Positions 1 through 9,190 of a DNA stretch of 64,000 nucleotides are shown here, one piece after another (the first letter of the stretch is position 1; each line of letters begins with the position of its first letter). The position numbers were made by a program, and so were the translations under genes. The notes beneath the pieces are model-generated. The model was given only the letters and a program-made list of their open reading frames with translations, had not been told where the DNA came from and did not search any database. The stretch covers positions 1,662,001 through 1,726,000 of the forward strand of contig NZ_CP081870.1 in assembly GCF_022170785.1 (NCBI RefSeq), in the 5' to 3' direction. The stretch comes from Rossellomorea marisflavi (GTDB lineage: Bacteria; Bacillota; Bacilli; Bacillales; Bacillaceae_B).

Positions 1-1064
1 CGTTTCCATTGCTTCCACAGACACATACGCAGTCTTCTTCTAATCCAAGAGTCCATCCTCTTTAAGACGCTTGGTGTGTCTGCGAGTTGGAAATATCCTA
101 CCCATCCCATGATGTATTGGTTCAGTCTCCTAATTCGTGTTTCCATCGACCAACCCGAGGATCTGGAGGTGAGAGAACGGATCTTCTGCTTAAATCGCTT
201 GATGCTTTTTAACGCGATTCTTACTTTCGGCTCCCTGCTTGCTATAAAACTGAACCCGAGAAAGGTTCTCTTCCATGAAGGCGCTACCGCAGATTTCTCC
301 CGGTTGACCTTGAGCTTCAGTTTCTTTTCGAGAAAGCTGGTGACCGATTCCATCACTCTCTTTCCGGCTTTTGGCGTGCGCACATAGATTTGACAGTCAT
401 CTGCGTATCGTACGAAACGCAGACCTCGTCTTTCCAATTCCTTATCCAGTTCGTTCAACACAATATTCGAGAGAAGGGGACTGAGGGGACCGCCTTGAGG
501 TGTTCCTTCCTCACTTTTGACCTTCACCCCTTGTATCATGATACCGGCATTCAGATAAGAACGGATCAACCTAAGGAGCACCTTATCCTCTATAGTCTTC
601 GCAAGAAGACCCATGAGCTTGTCGTGATTTACACGATCAAAGAACTTTTCCAAGTCCAAATCAACGACCCATGTGTATCCGTCCCGTATATATCCCTTTG
701 CTTTCTTAATCGCATCATGGGCACTTCGATTGGGTCGAAATCCGTAGCTGTGATTAGAAAAAGTGGGATCATATATGAGAGAGAGTACTTGGGTTATGGA
801 TTGTTGAATCATACGATCCATAACCGTCGGGATCCCTAACAATCGAACGCCGCCGTCTGATTTCGGGATTTCAATCCGACGTACCGGGTCCGGTTTGTAG
901 GTTCCCTGAAGGAGATTCTCCCGAATCACTTGCCATTCGTGTAAGATATGCCTTCGTAGGTTTTGTACGGGCATTAGGTCCACACCATGACTTCCCTTAT
1001 TACGCTCCACACGTTTTAGCGCGTTAAGCATGTTCGGTTTTGACAGGATCGTGTTCATCAACAT
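1..1064 (-). CDS. ltrA: Group II intron reverse transcriptase/maturase (C-terminus cut by window edge)
   Basis: The frame is open from about 1064 to the edge, some 354 residues. It contains the reverse-transcriptase blocks in order: QGTYKPDPVRRIEIPK (RT1), YGFRPNRSAHDAI (RT2), VVDLDLEKFFD (RT3, first catalytic Asp), GTPQGGPLSPLLSNI (RT4), RYADDCQIY (RT5, catalytic YADD), KLKVNREKS (RT6), RTFLGFSF (RT7), then the maturase X domain around GWVGYFQLAD. It splices its host intron and primes its reverse transcription into new DNA sites. Class C proteins lack an endonuclease domain, so only about 60-70 residues should be missing. Start is ATG 1064 (or ATG 1058), behind AAAGGA. All catalytic residues seen are intact. 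Confidence 0.92.
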   Translation of the reverse strand, partial: MLMNTILSKPNMLNALKRVERNKGSHGVDLMPVQNLRRHILHEWQVIRENLLQGTYKPDPVRRIEIPKSDGGVRLLGIPTVMDRMIQQSITQVLSLIYDPTFSNHSYGFRPNRSAHDAIKKAKGYIRDGYTWVVDLDLEKFFDRVNHDKLMGLLAKTIEDKVLLRLIRSYLNAGIMIQGVKVKSEEGTPQGGPLSPLLSNIVLNELDKELERRGLRFVRYADDCQIYVRTPKAGKRVMESVTSFLEKKLKLKVNREKSAVAPSWKRTFLGFSFIASREPKVRIALKSIKRFKQKIRSLTSRSSGWSMETRIRRLNQYIMGWVGYFQLADTPSVLKRMDSWIRRRLRMCLWKQWK

Positions 1065-1614
1065 CCATCATCGTTCCTTTCTTCGTGTGTTTCGTTTCCT
1101 TATTCGATGGCACTGCCTCACACTTCCGTAAGCCCTCACGAGATTCATCGCTACTTCTTAACGGATAGCTCTTTCGATTGTCTGTGAGTTTCTCAGCTAC
1201 CATGAGCCAGGGCGTAACACTCTCTTATTTGTTCAGTCCTTCCCGGCGTCCTCGATAACACCGGTACTATGACCTCTGCTGACTTCTGGCGGTTCAGCGG
1301 GGAATCACTTCCCCGGTTACCAAGTATTCAAGGCGTACCCGCCAGATCTCCCCGGGTAAGAATGCAGTCTTTCCCTCCATCTATCCGCCTCATTTACTTC
1401 CTACACCTTTGGCAGTTTGGACTTTGCCTTGTTAAGCAGACTCATCCAATGCAGAAAGCCTTCTATGAGATTCGTGTTCCTCGGACCGGAGGTTTGCCGC
1501 TCGCTTCCTTCAGATTCCGGGTCACCCCGGACACCCTTGCGTTAAGCTAACCGTTACAACTGCCTTCACGGCTCGGGACTTCCACCCTATAGACTACACC
1601 CATGCCGGGCGCAC
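1..1614 (-). mobile_element. Group IIC intron (5' part; 3' end lies beyond the window)
   Basis: On the minus strand the intron starts at 1614 with GTGCGCCCGGCATG (1614-1601), the typical 5' end of class C bacterial group II introns. About 550 bases of structured RNA (domains I-III) follow before the intron-encoded reverse transcriptase, which runs off the left edge. The catalytic domain V and the 3' splice site are therefore not in the window. The element sits seven bases past the hairpin of a Rho-independent terminator of the upstream spore-protein gene, as expected of class C introns, which recognise terminator stems. The exact 3' boundary and whether the element is active cannot be judged. 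Confidence 0.9.
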
Positions 1615-1620
1615 TTAAAG

Positions 1621-1647
1621 AAAAGCCGGCAGAAACTGCCGGCTTTT
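1621..1647 (-). terminator. Rho-independent terminator of the spore-protein gene; intron insertion target
   Basis: The stem AAAAGCCGGCAG / CTGCCGGCTTTT has a 3-base loop and is followed on the minus strand by TTTTCTTTAA, then directly by the intron 5' end at 1614. Confidence 0.9.
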
Positions 1648-1658
1648 GTTATCCATAA

Positions 1659-1859
1659 TTATTTAGTTGATTGTCCAGATAAATGTGATTGAGCTTGTTG
1701 TACCAGACGCTTAGTGATTTCTCCGCCAACTGATCCGTTTGAACGGGCTACAGTGTCTGAACCAAGGTTCACACCGAATTCCTGAGCGATTTCATATTTC
1801 ACTTGATCAAGGTATTGCTCCACTCCAGGAACCAATAATTTATTGCTGCTTCGTGCCAT
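1659..1859 (-). CDS. Alpha/beta-type small acid-soluble spore protein
   Basis: This 66-residue protein coats and protects spore DNA from UV and heat and is degraded by the GPR protease at germination. The sequence shows the family core: [13 protein letters not shown], which holds the E-I-A GPR cleavage site, and [11 protein letters not shown] near the C-terminus. Start MARSSNK at 1859 is set by GGAGGAGA five bases upstream; longer upstream reading is not supported. It should be made in the forespore under sigma G, though I could not fix the promoter. Position next to the ktrD region suggests the sspD orthologue, but paralogues are too alike to be sure. Its terminator is followed by the intron. 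Confidence 0.93.
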   Translation of the reverse strand: MARSSNKLLVPGVEQYLDQVKYEIAQEFGVNLGSDTVARSNGSVGGEITKRLVQQAQSHLSGQSTK

Positions 1860-2088
1860 GCTTGTCTCCTCCAGTCTGTTTGTACTAGAAACAATATGCT
1901 TCTGTAAGGATATTATTTGATAAAGGCAGATGTTCATGTGTGGTAAAATTTCGAGGAAGTTGCAGAGTTTGGACAGGGTATCACAGGATCAAGTTTCAGG
2001 AACACTAATTTAAAGGTTTTCCTTTCATTCTCAGCAAGAATTCATTAATATAAGGTAGGAATCACCATACTGGAAAGGAAACGACGCT

Positions 2089-3441
2089 ATGTGGCTCAAA
2101 CTCAAATTACATATAAGCAAACTAACACCAACGCGTGTGATCGTCACCTACTACTTATTGGCGATCACCCTTTCAACCTTATTACTCAGCCTGCCTGTGG
2201 CTCATAAAAGAGGGGCGGATTGGAGTTTCATCGATGCGCTTTTTACATCGGTGAGTGCCGTAAGCGTGACGGGGCTGGCTGTCGTCAGTACGCCTGATAC
2301 GTTCAATACGCTGGGGATTTTCATTCTGATCTTTGTCCTCCAGTTCGGTGGTATCGGAATCATGACCCTCGGGACCTTTTTCTGGTTGTTATTGGGGAAG
2401 CGGATCGGGCTCAAAGAAAGACAGCTGATCATGACCGATCAGAATCAGATGAATCTTTCGGGATTGGTCAATCTGCTCAAGCAGATCCTCCTGTTGGTCA
2501 TCCTTATTGAAATCGTAGGAGCCGTTGTATTGGGAACCTATTTCTTAAGTTATTATCCATCTTGGCAGGAAGCATATATGCACGGATTATTCGCATCCGT
2601 CAGTGCCACCACCAATGCCGGTTTCGACATAACCGGTCAATCCTTCATACCATTCAAGCATGATTATTTTGTTCAGGTAATAACAGTCATCCTGATCACC
2701 TTGGGGGCCATCGGATTCCCTGTATTGATCGAGGTCAAGAATTTCATTATGAATAAAGAGAAAAAACGGCATCATTTTTCTTTATTCACAAAAATCACCA
2801 CTACGACATTCGGACTTTTGCTCATCGTGGGTACCCTTTTGATCATCGTGATGGAATTCAATCACTTTTTCCAAGGGATGAGCTGGCATGAAGCATTCTT
2901 CTATGCGTTCTTCCAGTCGGCATCGACAAGGAGCGGAGGGCTGGCCACCATGAACCTTGCCGAATTTTCACTTCCGACGCTCATGATGCTGAGCGGGATG
3001 ATGTTCATCGGTGCCTCTCCAAGTTCTGTTGGAGGGGGAATCAGGACAACGACCTTCGCGTTGAACCTTTTATTCCTTTATCATTTTGCCAAAGGGAATC
3101 AGACCATCAAGATCTTCCGGAGGGAAATCCATCAGCAGGACGTACTGAAATCCCTGGTCGTCACCATGGTGGCAGTGCTTCTATGCTTCACCTCTGTGAT
3201 CATTTTGACCATCACGGAAGATCACACCCTTATTGAAATCATCTTTGAAGTTTGTTCTGCCTTCGGAACAACTGGATTATCCCTTGGAATCACCCCCGAT
3301 TTGAGCGTCATAGGCAAATGTGTCATCATGATCCTCATGTTCATCGGACGGGTCGGCATCCTTTCATTCCTGTTCATGATCGGCGGGAAAGAGAAAAAAG
3401 CAAATTATCATTATCCGAAAGAGCGTCTGATCATCGGTTGA
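2089..3441 (+). CDS. ktrD: KtrB/KtrD-type potassium uptake channel subunit
   Basis: This 450-residue membrane protein of the Trk/Ktr/HKT family carries K+ (Na+-coupled) across the cytoplasmic membrane and works with a cytoplasmic KtrC/KtrA nucleotide-binding ring encoded elsewhere. Four M1-P-M2 repeats are visible, each with a pore-loop signature: SVSVTGLAVV, SATTNAGFDI, SASTRSGGLA and SAFGTTGLSL. Length matches B. subtilis KtrD (about 449), and the neighbours kinE-ogt-mtnA agree with the ktrD (ykrM) locus rather than ktrB. Start ATG 2089 follows AAAGGAAACG. A 10-bp hairpin (3419-3428 with 3448-3457) spans its stop codon. Confidence 0.92.
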   Translation: MWLKLKLHISKLTPTRVIVTYYLLAITLSTLLLSLPVAHKRGADWSFIDALFTSVSAVSVTGLAVVSTPDTFNTLGIFILIFVLQFGGIGIMTLGTFFWLLLGKRIGLKERQLIMTDQNQMNLSGLVNLLKQILLLVILIEIVGAVVLGTYFLSYYPSWQEAYMHGLFASVSATTNAGFDITGQSFIPFKHDYFVQVITVILITLGAIGFPVLIEVKNFIMNKEKKRHHFSLFTKITTTTFGLLLIVGTLLIIVMEFNHFFQGMSWHEAFFYAFFQSASTRSGGLATMNLAEFSLPTLMMLSGMMFIGASPSSVGGGIRTTTFALNLLFLYHFAKGNQTIKIFRREIHQQDVLKSLVVTMVAVLLCFTSVIILTITEDHTLIEIIFEVCSAFGTTGLSLGITPDLSVIGKCVIMILMFIGRVGILSFLFMIGGKEKKANYHYPKERLIIG

Positions 3442-3517
3442 TGCTGAAGACGCTCTTGGCAATCGTTTTCTGTATGTCACCGAGCACCTGAGGGGAAGAT
3501 ATCCTTAAAGGAGCTGA

Positions 3518-3685
3518 ATGAACATGAAACGAAAAGCCCAATGGGATGCTGCAGAGAAGAACAACAAGACCCCCAAGAAAAATAAACAGGAAACAGAAGT
3601 ATCTTCAGAGTTCATGAATGGAGAAGATCCAGGGAAGGCTGCAAACCGCAATTCCAAACATGGCAAACAGGGGAATGGACAATGA
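3518..3685 (+). CDS. Small basic hypothetical protein, 55 aa
   Basis: A 55-residue hydrophilic protein rich in Lys, Asn and Glu (begins MNMKRKAQWD, ends GKQGNGQ). ATG 3518 has a good ribosome site, AAAGGAGCTGA. Its TGA overlaps the ATG of the next gene in an ATGA junction, so the two are probably translated together. No transmembrane segment or Cys is present. I do not recognise the family. The size, charge and location among sporulation genes would fit a minor spore protein; B. subtilis also has a small gene (ykzE, from memory) at this place, but I cannot claim orthology. Confidence 0.6.
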   Translation: MNMKRKAQWDAAEKNNKTPKKNKQETEVSSEFMNGEDPGKAANRNSKHGKQGNGQ

Positions 3686-3819
3686 AGAAACATGAAAAGA
3701 AAAACGAACTGAACGTACGTGAAGAGTTCGGTCTTGAGTTCGGGGACATGAATGCAGCCAAATTGATGGAAGCATCCCGTAAAGAATTAAAGAAAAAAGA
3801 AGCAAATAAAAAATGTTAA
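3682..3819 (+). CDS. Small hypothetical protein, 45 aa, translationally coupled
   Basis: This 45-residue Lys/Glu-rich protein starts in the ATGA overlap with the preceding gene and has no independent ribosome site, so it depends on coupling. The segment EEFGLEFGDMNAAKLMEAS faintly recalls the G-x-EF...NAxxV repeat of gamma-type spore proteins; this is only a resemblance. Its TAA stop (3817-3819) lies inside the left arm of the terminator hairpin. Function unknown. Confidence 0.55.
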   Translation: MKKHEKKNELNVREEFGLEFGDMNAAKLMEASRKELKKKEANKKC

Positions 3820-3840
3820 GCGATATCGCTTAACATTTTT
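3809..3840. terminator. Bidirectional terminator between the small gene pair and the radical SAM gene
   Basis: Almost perfect palindrome AAAATGTTAAGCG-ATAT-CGCTTAACATTTT, with A and T runs on both sides, so it can stop transcription from both the plus-strand pair and the minus-strand gene at 3855. Confidence 0.88.
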
Positions 3841-3854
3841 TATTTGAAGAGAAA

Positions 3855-5573
3855 TCAGGAAACAACGACGGGGAAGAGGGTGGAGCGACCTGTGGAAGGT
3901 TCGAAATAGGCGAGGACATAGCCGTCCTTCCCATCTGTCCCGGTAATGGACTCCAGCATCGTATGCTTATACAGATCTTTCTCCGAAAGGTTCATCTCCA
4001 TGAATTCTGCACCCGCGCGTACAGGGGAAGCGAGGATTTCCTGATAGAGTGATGAGCGCTGTTCCTTGGTCATCGTGTTGCTCCACCATGGTTTTCTCGG
4101 CTTGTATTTTTGATTTTGGAGATAATCCAACTTCATAAGGCCTTCAACAACCGATAAAGATACTCCTTCTTTGGTCGAGAGGAATTCGCGAAGCCTCTTG
4201 AACAGGTCTTCAAGCTGGTGACCGATCCGTGACCACCCCTTGCCTTCCCAGTAGGAACCGAACTCCTGGAAGAAATCGAATGGAGTCTCGAATACTTCTG
4301 AGACGAGGTATTCAATCGTCTGGTCCATGCGGTGATCGTTCCAGTATTTTTCCAGTACGTCTTCCACTTGTTTGATCCGGACGATATCGTCAAACGATAG
4401 GATATTATTCCCGAGTATTTCATACGGAGAGTGGTCCATATAGGTGTACTGATGATCGTTTGCACGTATTCTCAGGCCTGTACCCCTCAGCATCTTCAGG
4501 AAGCCGAGCTGAAGCTCTTCCGGCCTTAGTTGGAATACATCATTAAAGGTCTTTTTGAACGAATGATAATCTTCTTCCGGCAGTCCGGCGATAAGATCCA
4601 AATGCTGGTCGATCTTTCCGCCATCTTTGACCATGGTGACGGTCCTTGTCAATTTATCATAGTTCTGCCTTCTCATCACGAGATCATTGGTCTCATCATT
4701 GGTGGACTGCACGCCGATTTCGAAGCGGAATAAACCGGCAGGGGCGTTCTGATTCAAGAACTCGATCACTTCAGGGCGCATGATATCCGCTGTGATCTCA
4801 AACTGGAAGACGGTACCCGGCAGATGCTCATCAATAAGGAATTGGAACATCTCCATGGCATAGCTTCGGCTGATATTGAAGGTCCGGTCCACAAACTTGA
4901 TTGTTTTGGCCCCGTTCTGCATGAGGAACCTGATATCTTCTTTGACCTTCTCTCTGTCAAAGTAACGGACACCGACTTCAATGGAAGATAAACAGAATTG
5001 GCATCTGAACGGACAGCCTCTGCTCGTTTCAATATAGGTTACCCGTTTTGAAAGCTGATCGAGATCTTCTTCAAATCGGAACGGAGAGGGAACCTCACGA
5101 AGGTCGATCTTGTTCGATTGTGGACGGATGACGGGCTTGTCATCTTTCATATAAGCAATACCGGCAACCTTATCCCAGTCCTCATCTCCATTGGCTTGTA
5201 CAAGGAACTGTTTGAACGATTCCTCTCCTTCACCCAAAATGATGAAGTCCACATCGGTCAGGCGTTCGAGCCAGTAGGGAACGTCATAGGTCACTTCAGG
5301 ACCACCGAGGATGATCTTGACGTCGGGCATGATCTTTCTCAGTATCCCGATGACGTTGATCGTTTCTTCGATGTTCCATATATAACAGCTGAACCCGATG
5401 ACGTCGGGACGCTTTGAGAATAAGTCGGTTGCGATATTCAAGACGGGATCTTTAATCGTATACTCGGCAAGTTCAACATCAAAGTCTGGCTCGGCATATG
5501 CTTTCAGGCAACGTATGGCCAGGTTTGTATGGATATATTTAGCGTTCAATGTACTTAAAACCACTTTCTTCAT
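3855..5573 (-). CDS. B12-binding-domain radical SAM protein (DUF4080 type)
   Basis: This 572-residue protein has an N-terminal cobalamin-binding-like Rossmann domain (about 1-140, with IILGGPEV and FIILGEGE) and a radical SAM core whose cluster motif is C187-x3-C191-x2-C194 in SRGCPFRCQFC. The C-terminal 170 residues match the DUF4080 type. Enzymes of this architecture use S-adenosylmethionine radicals for methylation or ring rearrangement; the substrate of this subgroup is unknown to me. There is no partner gene nearby. ATG 5573 follows AAAGGAG at good spacing. Assignment to the family is firm; the reaction is not known. Confidence 0.88.
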   Translation of the reverse strand: MKKVVLSTLNAKYIHTNLAIRCLKAYAEPDFDVELAEYTIKDPVLNIATDLFSKRPDVIGFSCYIWNIEETINVIGILRKIMPDVKIILGGPEVTYDVPYWLERLTDVDFIILGEGEESFKQFLVQANGDEDWDKVAGIAYMKDDKPVIRPQSNKIDLREVPSPFRFEEDLDQLSKRVTYIETSRGCPFRCQFCLSSIEVGVRYFDREKVKEDIRFLMQNGAKTIKFVDRTFNISRSYAMEMFQFLIDEHLPGTVFQFEITADIMRPEVIEFLNQNAPAGLFRFEIGVQSTNDETNDLVMRRQNYDKLTRTVTMVKDGGKIDQHLDLIAGLPEEDYHSFKKTFNDVFQLRPEELQLGFLKMLRGTGLRIRANDHQYTYMDHSPYEILGNNILSFDDIVRIKQVEDVLEKYWNDHRMDQTIEYLVSEVFETPFDFFQEFGSYWEGKGWSRIGHQLEDLFKRLREFLSTKEGVSLSVVEGLMKLDYLQNQKYKPRKPWWSNTMTKEQRSSLYQEILASPVRAGAEFMEMNLSEKDLYKHTMLESITGTDGKDGYVLAYFEPSTGRSTLFPVVVS

Positions 5574-5798
5574 ACCTGTACTCCTTTATTTCCTCATCAA
5601 TCGAGGTCACTGCATCACACTGTTCCCATTGTAGCGGAGAAGGCGAAAAAGCTCAATCTTTGTCTAAAATCAATTCAAATTTATTGTATTCCAAGGGAGG
5701 ATTTCGATGAAAGATTTCGAATAGTATTATAAAACCATATGAAATGACATATAGTGGGGAAATGGGAGATATTTTCGTTTTGTTCCATTTCATCCACC

Positions 5799-5832
5799 AA
5801 AAAGGGACTGACTCAATGAGCCAGCCCTTTCT
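5799..5832 (-). terminator. Terminator of the acyltransferase gene
   Basis: Stem AAAGGGACTGACTC / GAGCCAGCCCTTT with a 3-base loop; read on the minus strand it is followed by a T-rich run (TTTTTGG). It lies just past the stop of the gene at 5841. The rest of 5574-5798 holds no gene that I can see. Confidence 0.75.
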
Positions 5833-5840
5833 ATTGGGTT

Positions 5841-6866
5841 TTATCTTGTGTTGATTTCTTTTTTTGAAAATAACTTTTGAAATCGGGAGGTCCTGAACTC
5901 GACGAGAGGCTGAGTCAGGCTCGTAAAGAACTTGGTCGAAAACAGCATCGTTAATATAAGTGACACGCCGAGCAGGACGAGGATGCTTGTGGTAGGGTTG
6001 ATTTCATCCTTCAGCGCACTGACCCTGAACAATCTGACAAGGAATCCATGCAGGAGGTACACATAGAGGGTGTTCTTACCCCATTTCGTGAAGAACTGCT
6101 GCTTGGTCGGCACGAAGGAGAAAAAGCTGAAGATCATGATGATATTCAGTGCGTATACGGCAGCTCGAATCCCCATTCCGTACAGGTTATTCCAGTTGAA
6201 GTCGCCATAAGGTTTAGACCCAAGGAGCCATTTGTCCGAAAATTCCGGTATGAGGAACATTCCCAGGAAGACAATGATGAATGTCAGACCGGCTGCCAAG
6301 CGCATCTGTGACGTTTTGAAGTAATCGAAGTGCTCTTTTTTCAGATAGTAACCGAGGAGGAACATCGGGAAGAATACGAATGTCCTCGACAAACTGAGCG
6401 TACTCGAGATACTGTCTGCGAATCCGACGATCAGGCCAAGTGAAAATGCAACTGTCAGTCCTGCCGCAGGACCGAATTTAAACCATTTGATGAATGCATA
6501 AAGCAGGGCGTTCCAGCAGAACAGGCTGATGAGGAACCACAGGGACCAGTGTGGCGTCAGTGGATCGACCTCAAGGGTGGAGCTGTCATATAGGAAATAA
6601 TAGTACACGGTATAGATCAACTGGAACACGATATAAGGCAAAATGAGTTTTTTCGCCAGCTTCTGGATATAGCCTTTCTTATAAAACCCTTTGGCAAAGA
6701 ATCCTGCAAGCAGGATGAATGCCGGCATGTGAAAGGTATAGATGGTTTTATAAAGGGAAAGGATGACGGGATCTTTTTCAATATACGACCGGATGATGTG
6801 ACCGAATACGACGAGAAAGATCAGGATGAATTTAGCATTATCAAAATATGAATCACGCTGTTTCAT
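5841..6866 (-). CDS. ykrP: Acyltransferase 3 family membrane protein (YkrP/NolL-like)
   Basis: This 341-residue integral membrane protein belongs to the acyltransferase-3 / fucose-4-O-acetylase-like group, which moves acyl groups from the cytoplasm onto sugars of exported glycans. It starts with the typical MKQRDSYFDNAKFILIF and contains the catalytic-type His in VVFGHIIRSYI; about ten hydrophobic segments follow (AFILLAGFFAKGF, WSLWFLISLF, LYVYLLHGFLVRL and others). Location between ktrD and kinE equals that of ykrP in B. subtilis. The glycan acceptor is not known. It is transcribed divergently from kinE. Confidence 0.85.
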   Translation of the reverse strand: MKQRDSYFDNAKFILIFLVVFGHIIRSYIEKDPVILSLYKTIYTFHMPAFILLAGFFAKGFYKKGYIQKLAKKLILPYIVFQLIYTVYYYFLYDSSTLEVDPLTPHWSLWFLISLFCWNALLYAFIKWFKFGPAAGLTVAFSLGLIVGFADSISSTLSLSRTFVFFPMFLLGYYLKKEHFDYFKTSQMRLAAGLTFIIVFLGMFLIPEFSDKWLLGSKPYGDFNWNNLYGMGIRAAVYALNIIMIFSFFSFVPTKQQFFTKWGKNTLYVYLLHGFLVRLFRVSALKDEINPTTSILVLLGVSLILTMLFSTKFFTSLTQPLVEFRTSRFQKLFSKKEINTR

Positions 6867-6973
6867 AGGCTCACCAACTTTAACGATTTCATTGTTTCAT
6901 TCATACTTTCCCTAGGATACTATGGGTAAAACCTTCATTTCATTGTTAATTATCGCCAAGGGGTTGTGAACAT

Positions 6974-9175
6974 ATGCAGACTGTATTACTAAAGTCGTCT
7001 TTAATGAAGCAGGGGGATGTAGAAATGACTAACGGCAGTAAACTTGATTTGGAAGTATTGAAGGAAGAATGTCATCCTATCGATAAGGAAATCTGCTCAG
7101 CATCACCACTTCCCATGCTGGTGATCAATGAGGAAATGAAGATCCATTATGCAAATCGCGGAGCATGCACGACCCTTGCCGCCCCTGTGGAGGACCTTAT
7201 AGGGAAGCTATTCAGCACGTTTTTCACTCCTGTTCCAGCCCCTATCGTCTCTCACTATAAGGAAGTGATGGAAACGGGCAAATCCCTTGAAGATGAAACG
7301 CTCATGAACACGACAGGCGATAAGATCCTCCATGTGGAGCTGATCCTCAAAAAATCGACCATTTCTCCCAATGCCTATTTGTACTTCAAGGATGTCACGC
7401 AGCTGAAGGAAAAGGAACGGAAGGATCATATGAACGTCCATCTCCTATCGAATATTTTCCAGAATGCTTCAGAGGGGATCGTTTTGTTTGATATTGATGG
7501 GAACATCAGCGATGTGAATCAGGCCTTCTGTATACAGGTGGGCATGGATAAGAACGATGTGACAAAACGGAACATCAGCTGGTTTGTTCCTGAAAATGCC
7601 CATTACAAGATCGAAAAGATCAAAGAGCTGATCGTCGAACATAAGAAGGCAAGGGGAGAGATCCCAATCCGTAAAACGCACAGTGTATCCATTGTGGAAT
7701 TCACTACGAGTCCGTATGTTCATCATAAGCTCCATATGGCGATCCTGAGGGATGTGACAGAAAAGAGGCAAATGGAGATCCAGTTGAAGCGGAATGAGGA
7801 GCTTTTCAAAGGGTTGTTTGAAGAGGCGATCGATGCCATCGTCCTGTGGGATCAGGATGGACGGGTATTGAAAGCCAATACATCCGCCCTGAAAATTTTT
7901 GAATGCTCCCTGTCGGAACTCCTGTCCAAAAGGATCAAGGATTTCGTCTATCCCCTTGAAGTGCAAAAGTTCGATCTCCTCATGGAGCAACTCACGATTT
8001 CAGGTGCTGTAAGGGATGAAGTGTTATTTCTCATGCCCAATAATCAGCTCAAACATCTTGAATTCACATCCAAGCTCCATTCGGTCGACGGGTACAATAT
8101 GACCATCTTCCGGAATGTGAGTGAACGATATCAGATGGAAAAAGAGCTCCGGGAAAGTGAAGAACGCTTCCGGAAGATTTTTGAGGGGTCACTGGATGGG
8201 ATGCTACTGACCAACCACAATTATGTTGTCGTTGACTCGAATCCCGAAGTGAGCGAAATTTTGGATGCACCGAAGGAACACCTGATTGGTAAAGATGTAC
8301 GTGAAATATTAAATATTGATCCTGAGGAAGAAAAATATGCAGGATATCTCCGTCAATTGAAGGAAGAAGGACAGGCTACCTACCAGAAGTCCCTGTATCA
8401 GAAAGGGAGGCTGCAGCATGTAGAACTGTCATCGAAGTACAACCTCCTCTCAAACTTGAATCTGACCATTATCAGGGATATTACAGAGCAAGTCGAAATG
8501 CAGGAACAGTTGAGGAAAAGCGACACCTTGAGCGTGGTCGGAGAGCTCGCCGCCGGGATCGCCCATGAAATCCGCAACCCGATGACAGCATTGAAAGGGT
8601 TCATCCAGCTTCTCGAAAACAGCATCGGTCATGAACATGAAATGTACTTCAACGTGATCACGTCTGAATTCCAACGGATTGAATCCATCATCACCGATTT
8701 CCTTGTTCTGGCAAAACCCCAGGCCATCCAGTACCAGGAAACCAACCTCATCAAGATCATGAAAGATACGGTGGAACTGCTTAACGCTCAGGCGGTGATG
8801 CATAATGTCCAATACAGGGAGCACTACCAGGAGGGACTTCCGTGCATCATTGCTGAGCCGAATCAATTGAAGCAGGTGTTCATCAATATCATCAAAAATG
8901 CCATTGAAGTGATGACGCAGGGTGGCTTTATCTCGATTGCCATCAATGAAACAGACAATGGAATGATACACATCGAGATCCAGGATGAAGGGAGCGGGAT
9001 TTCAAAGGATAAGATCAAAAAGCTCGGTGAACCATTTTATACAACAAAAGAACGGGGCACTGGACTCGGCCTTATGGTAAGCTTTAATATTATCAAGGAG
9101 CATAAAGGGACGGTAGAGGTTGAGAGTCTGGTGGGCAGGGGCACGACCTTTCATATCTATCTCCCGAAAAACTAA
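6974..9175 (+). CDS. kinE: Multi-PAS sensor histidine kinase, KinE-like
   Basis: This 733-residue kinase has no transmembrane segment. Four PAS domains lie at roughly 35-145, 155-265, 275-385 and 395-510, followed by HisKA with the phospho-accepting His531 in GIAHEIRNP and a HATPase domain (N box FINIIKNAIEVM, G boxes DEGSGIS and GTGLGLM). KinE-type kinases feed phosphate to Spo0F in the sporulation relay; no response regulator is adjacent, as expected of an orphan kinase. Length and the ogt neighbour match B. subtilis kinE. ATG 7025, behind AGGGGGA, is a better-supported start than ATG 6974 and would give 716 residues. Confidence 0.87.
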   Translation: MQTVLLKSSLMKQGDVEMTNGSKLDLEVLKEECHPIDKEICSASPLPMLVINEEMKIHYANRGACTTLAAPVEDLIGKLFSTFFTPVPAPIVSHYKEVMETGKSLEDETLMNTTGDKILHVELILKKSTISPNAYLYFKDVTQLKEKERKDHMNVHLLSNIFQNASEGIVLFDIDGNISDVNQAFCIQVGMDKNDVTKRNISWFVPENAHYKIEKIKELIVEHKKARGEIPIRKTHSVSIVEFTTSPYVHHKLHMAILRDVTEKRQMEIQLKRNEELFKGLFEEAIDAIVLWDQDGRVLKANTSALKIFECSLSELLSKRIKDFVYPLEVQKFDLLMEQLTISGAVRDEVLFLMPNNQLKHLEFTSKLHSVDGYNMTIFRNVSERYQMEKELRESEERFRKIFEGSLDGMLLTNHNYVVVDSNPEVSEILDAPKEHLIGKDVREILNIDPEEEKYAGYLRQLKEEGQATYQKSLYQKGRLQHVELSSKYNLLSNLNLTIIRDITEQVEMQEQLRKSDTLSVVGELAAGIAHEIRNPMTALKGFIQLLENSIGHEHEMYFNVITSEFQRIESIITDFLVLAKPQAIQYQETNLIKIMKDTVELLNAQAVMHNVQYREHYQEGLPCIIAEPNQLKQVFINIIKNAIEVMTQGGFISIAINETDNGMIHIEIQDEGSGISKDKIKKLGEPFYTTKERGTGLGLMVSFNIIKEHKGTVEVESLVGRGTTFHIYLPKN

Positions 9176-9190
9176 GGGAGGGATCAGGCA

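Noticed and set aside
76-839. Plus-strand open frames of about 100-150 codons at the left edge
   Set aside because: They are mirror frames of the group II intron reverse transcriptase on the minus strand, which has all RT motifs.
1860-2088. Possible c-di-AMP (ydaO-type) riboswitch before ktrD
   Set aside because: The leader is short and none of the conserved ydaO elements could be found; ktrD in B. subtilis also lacks one.
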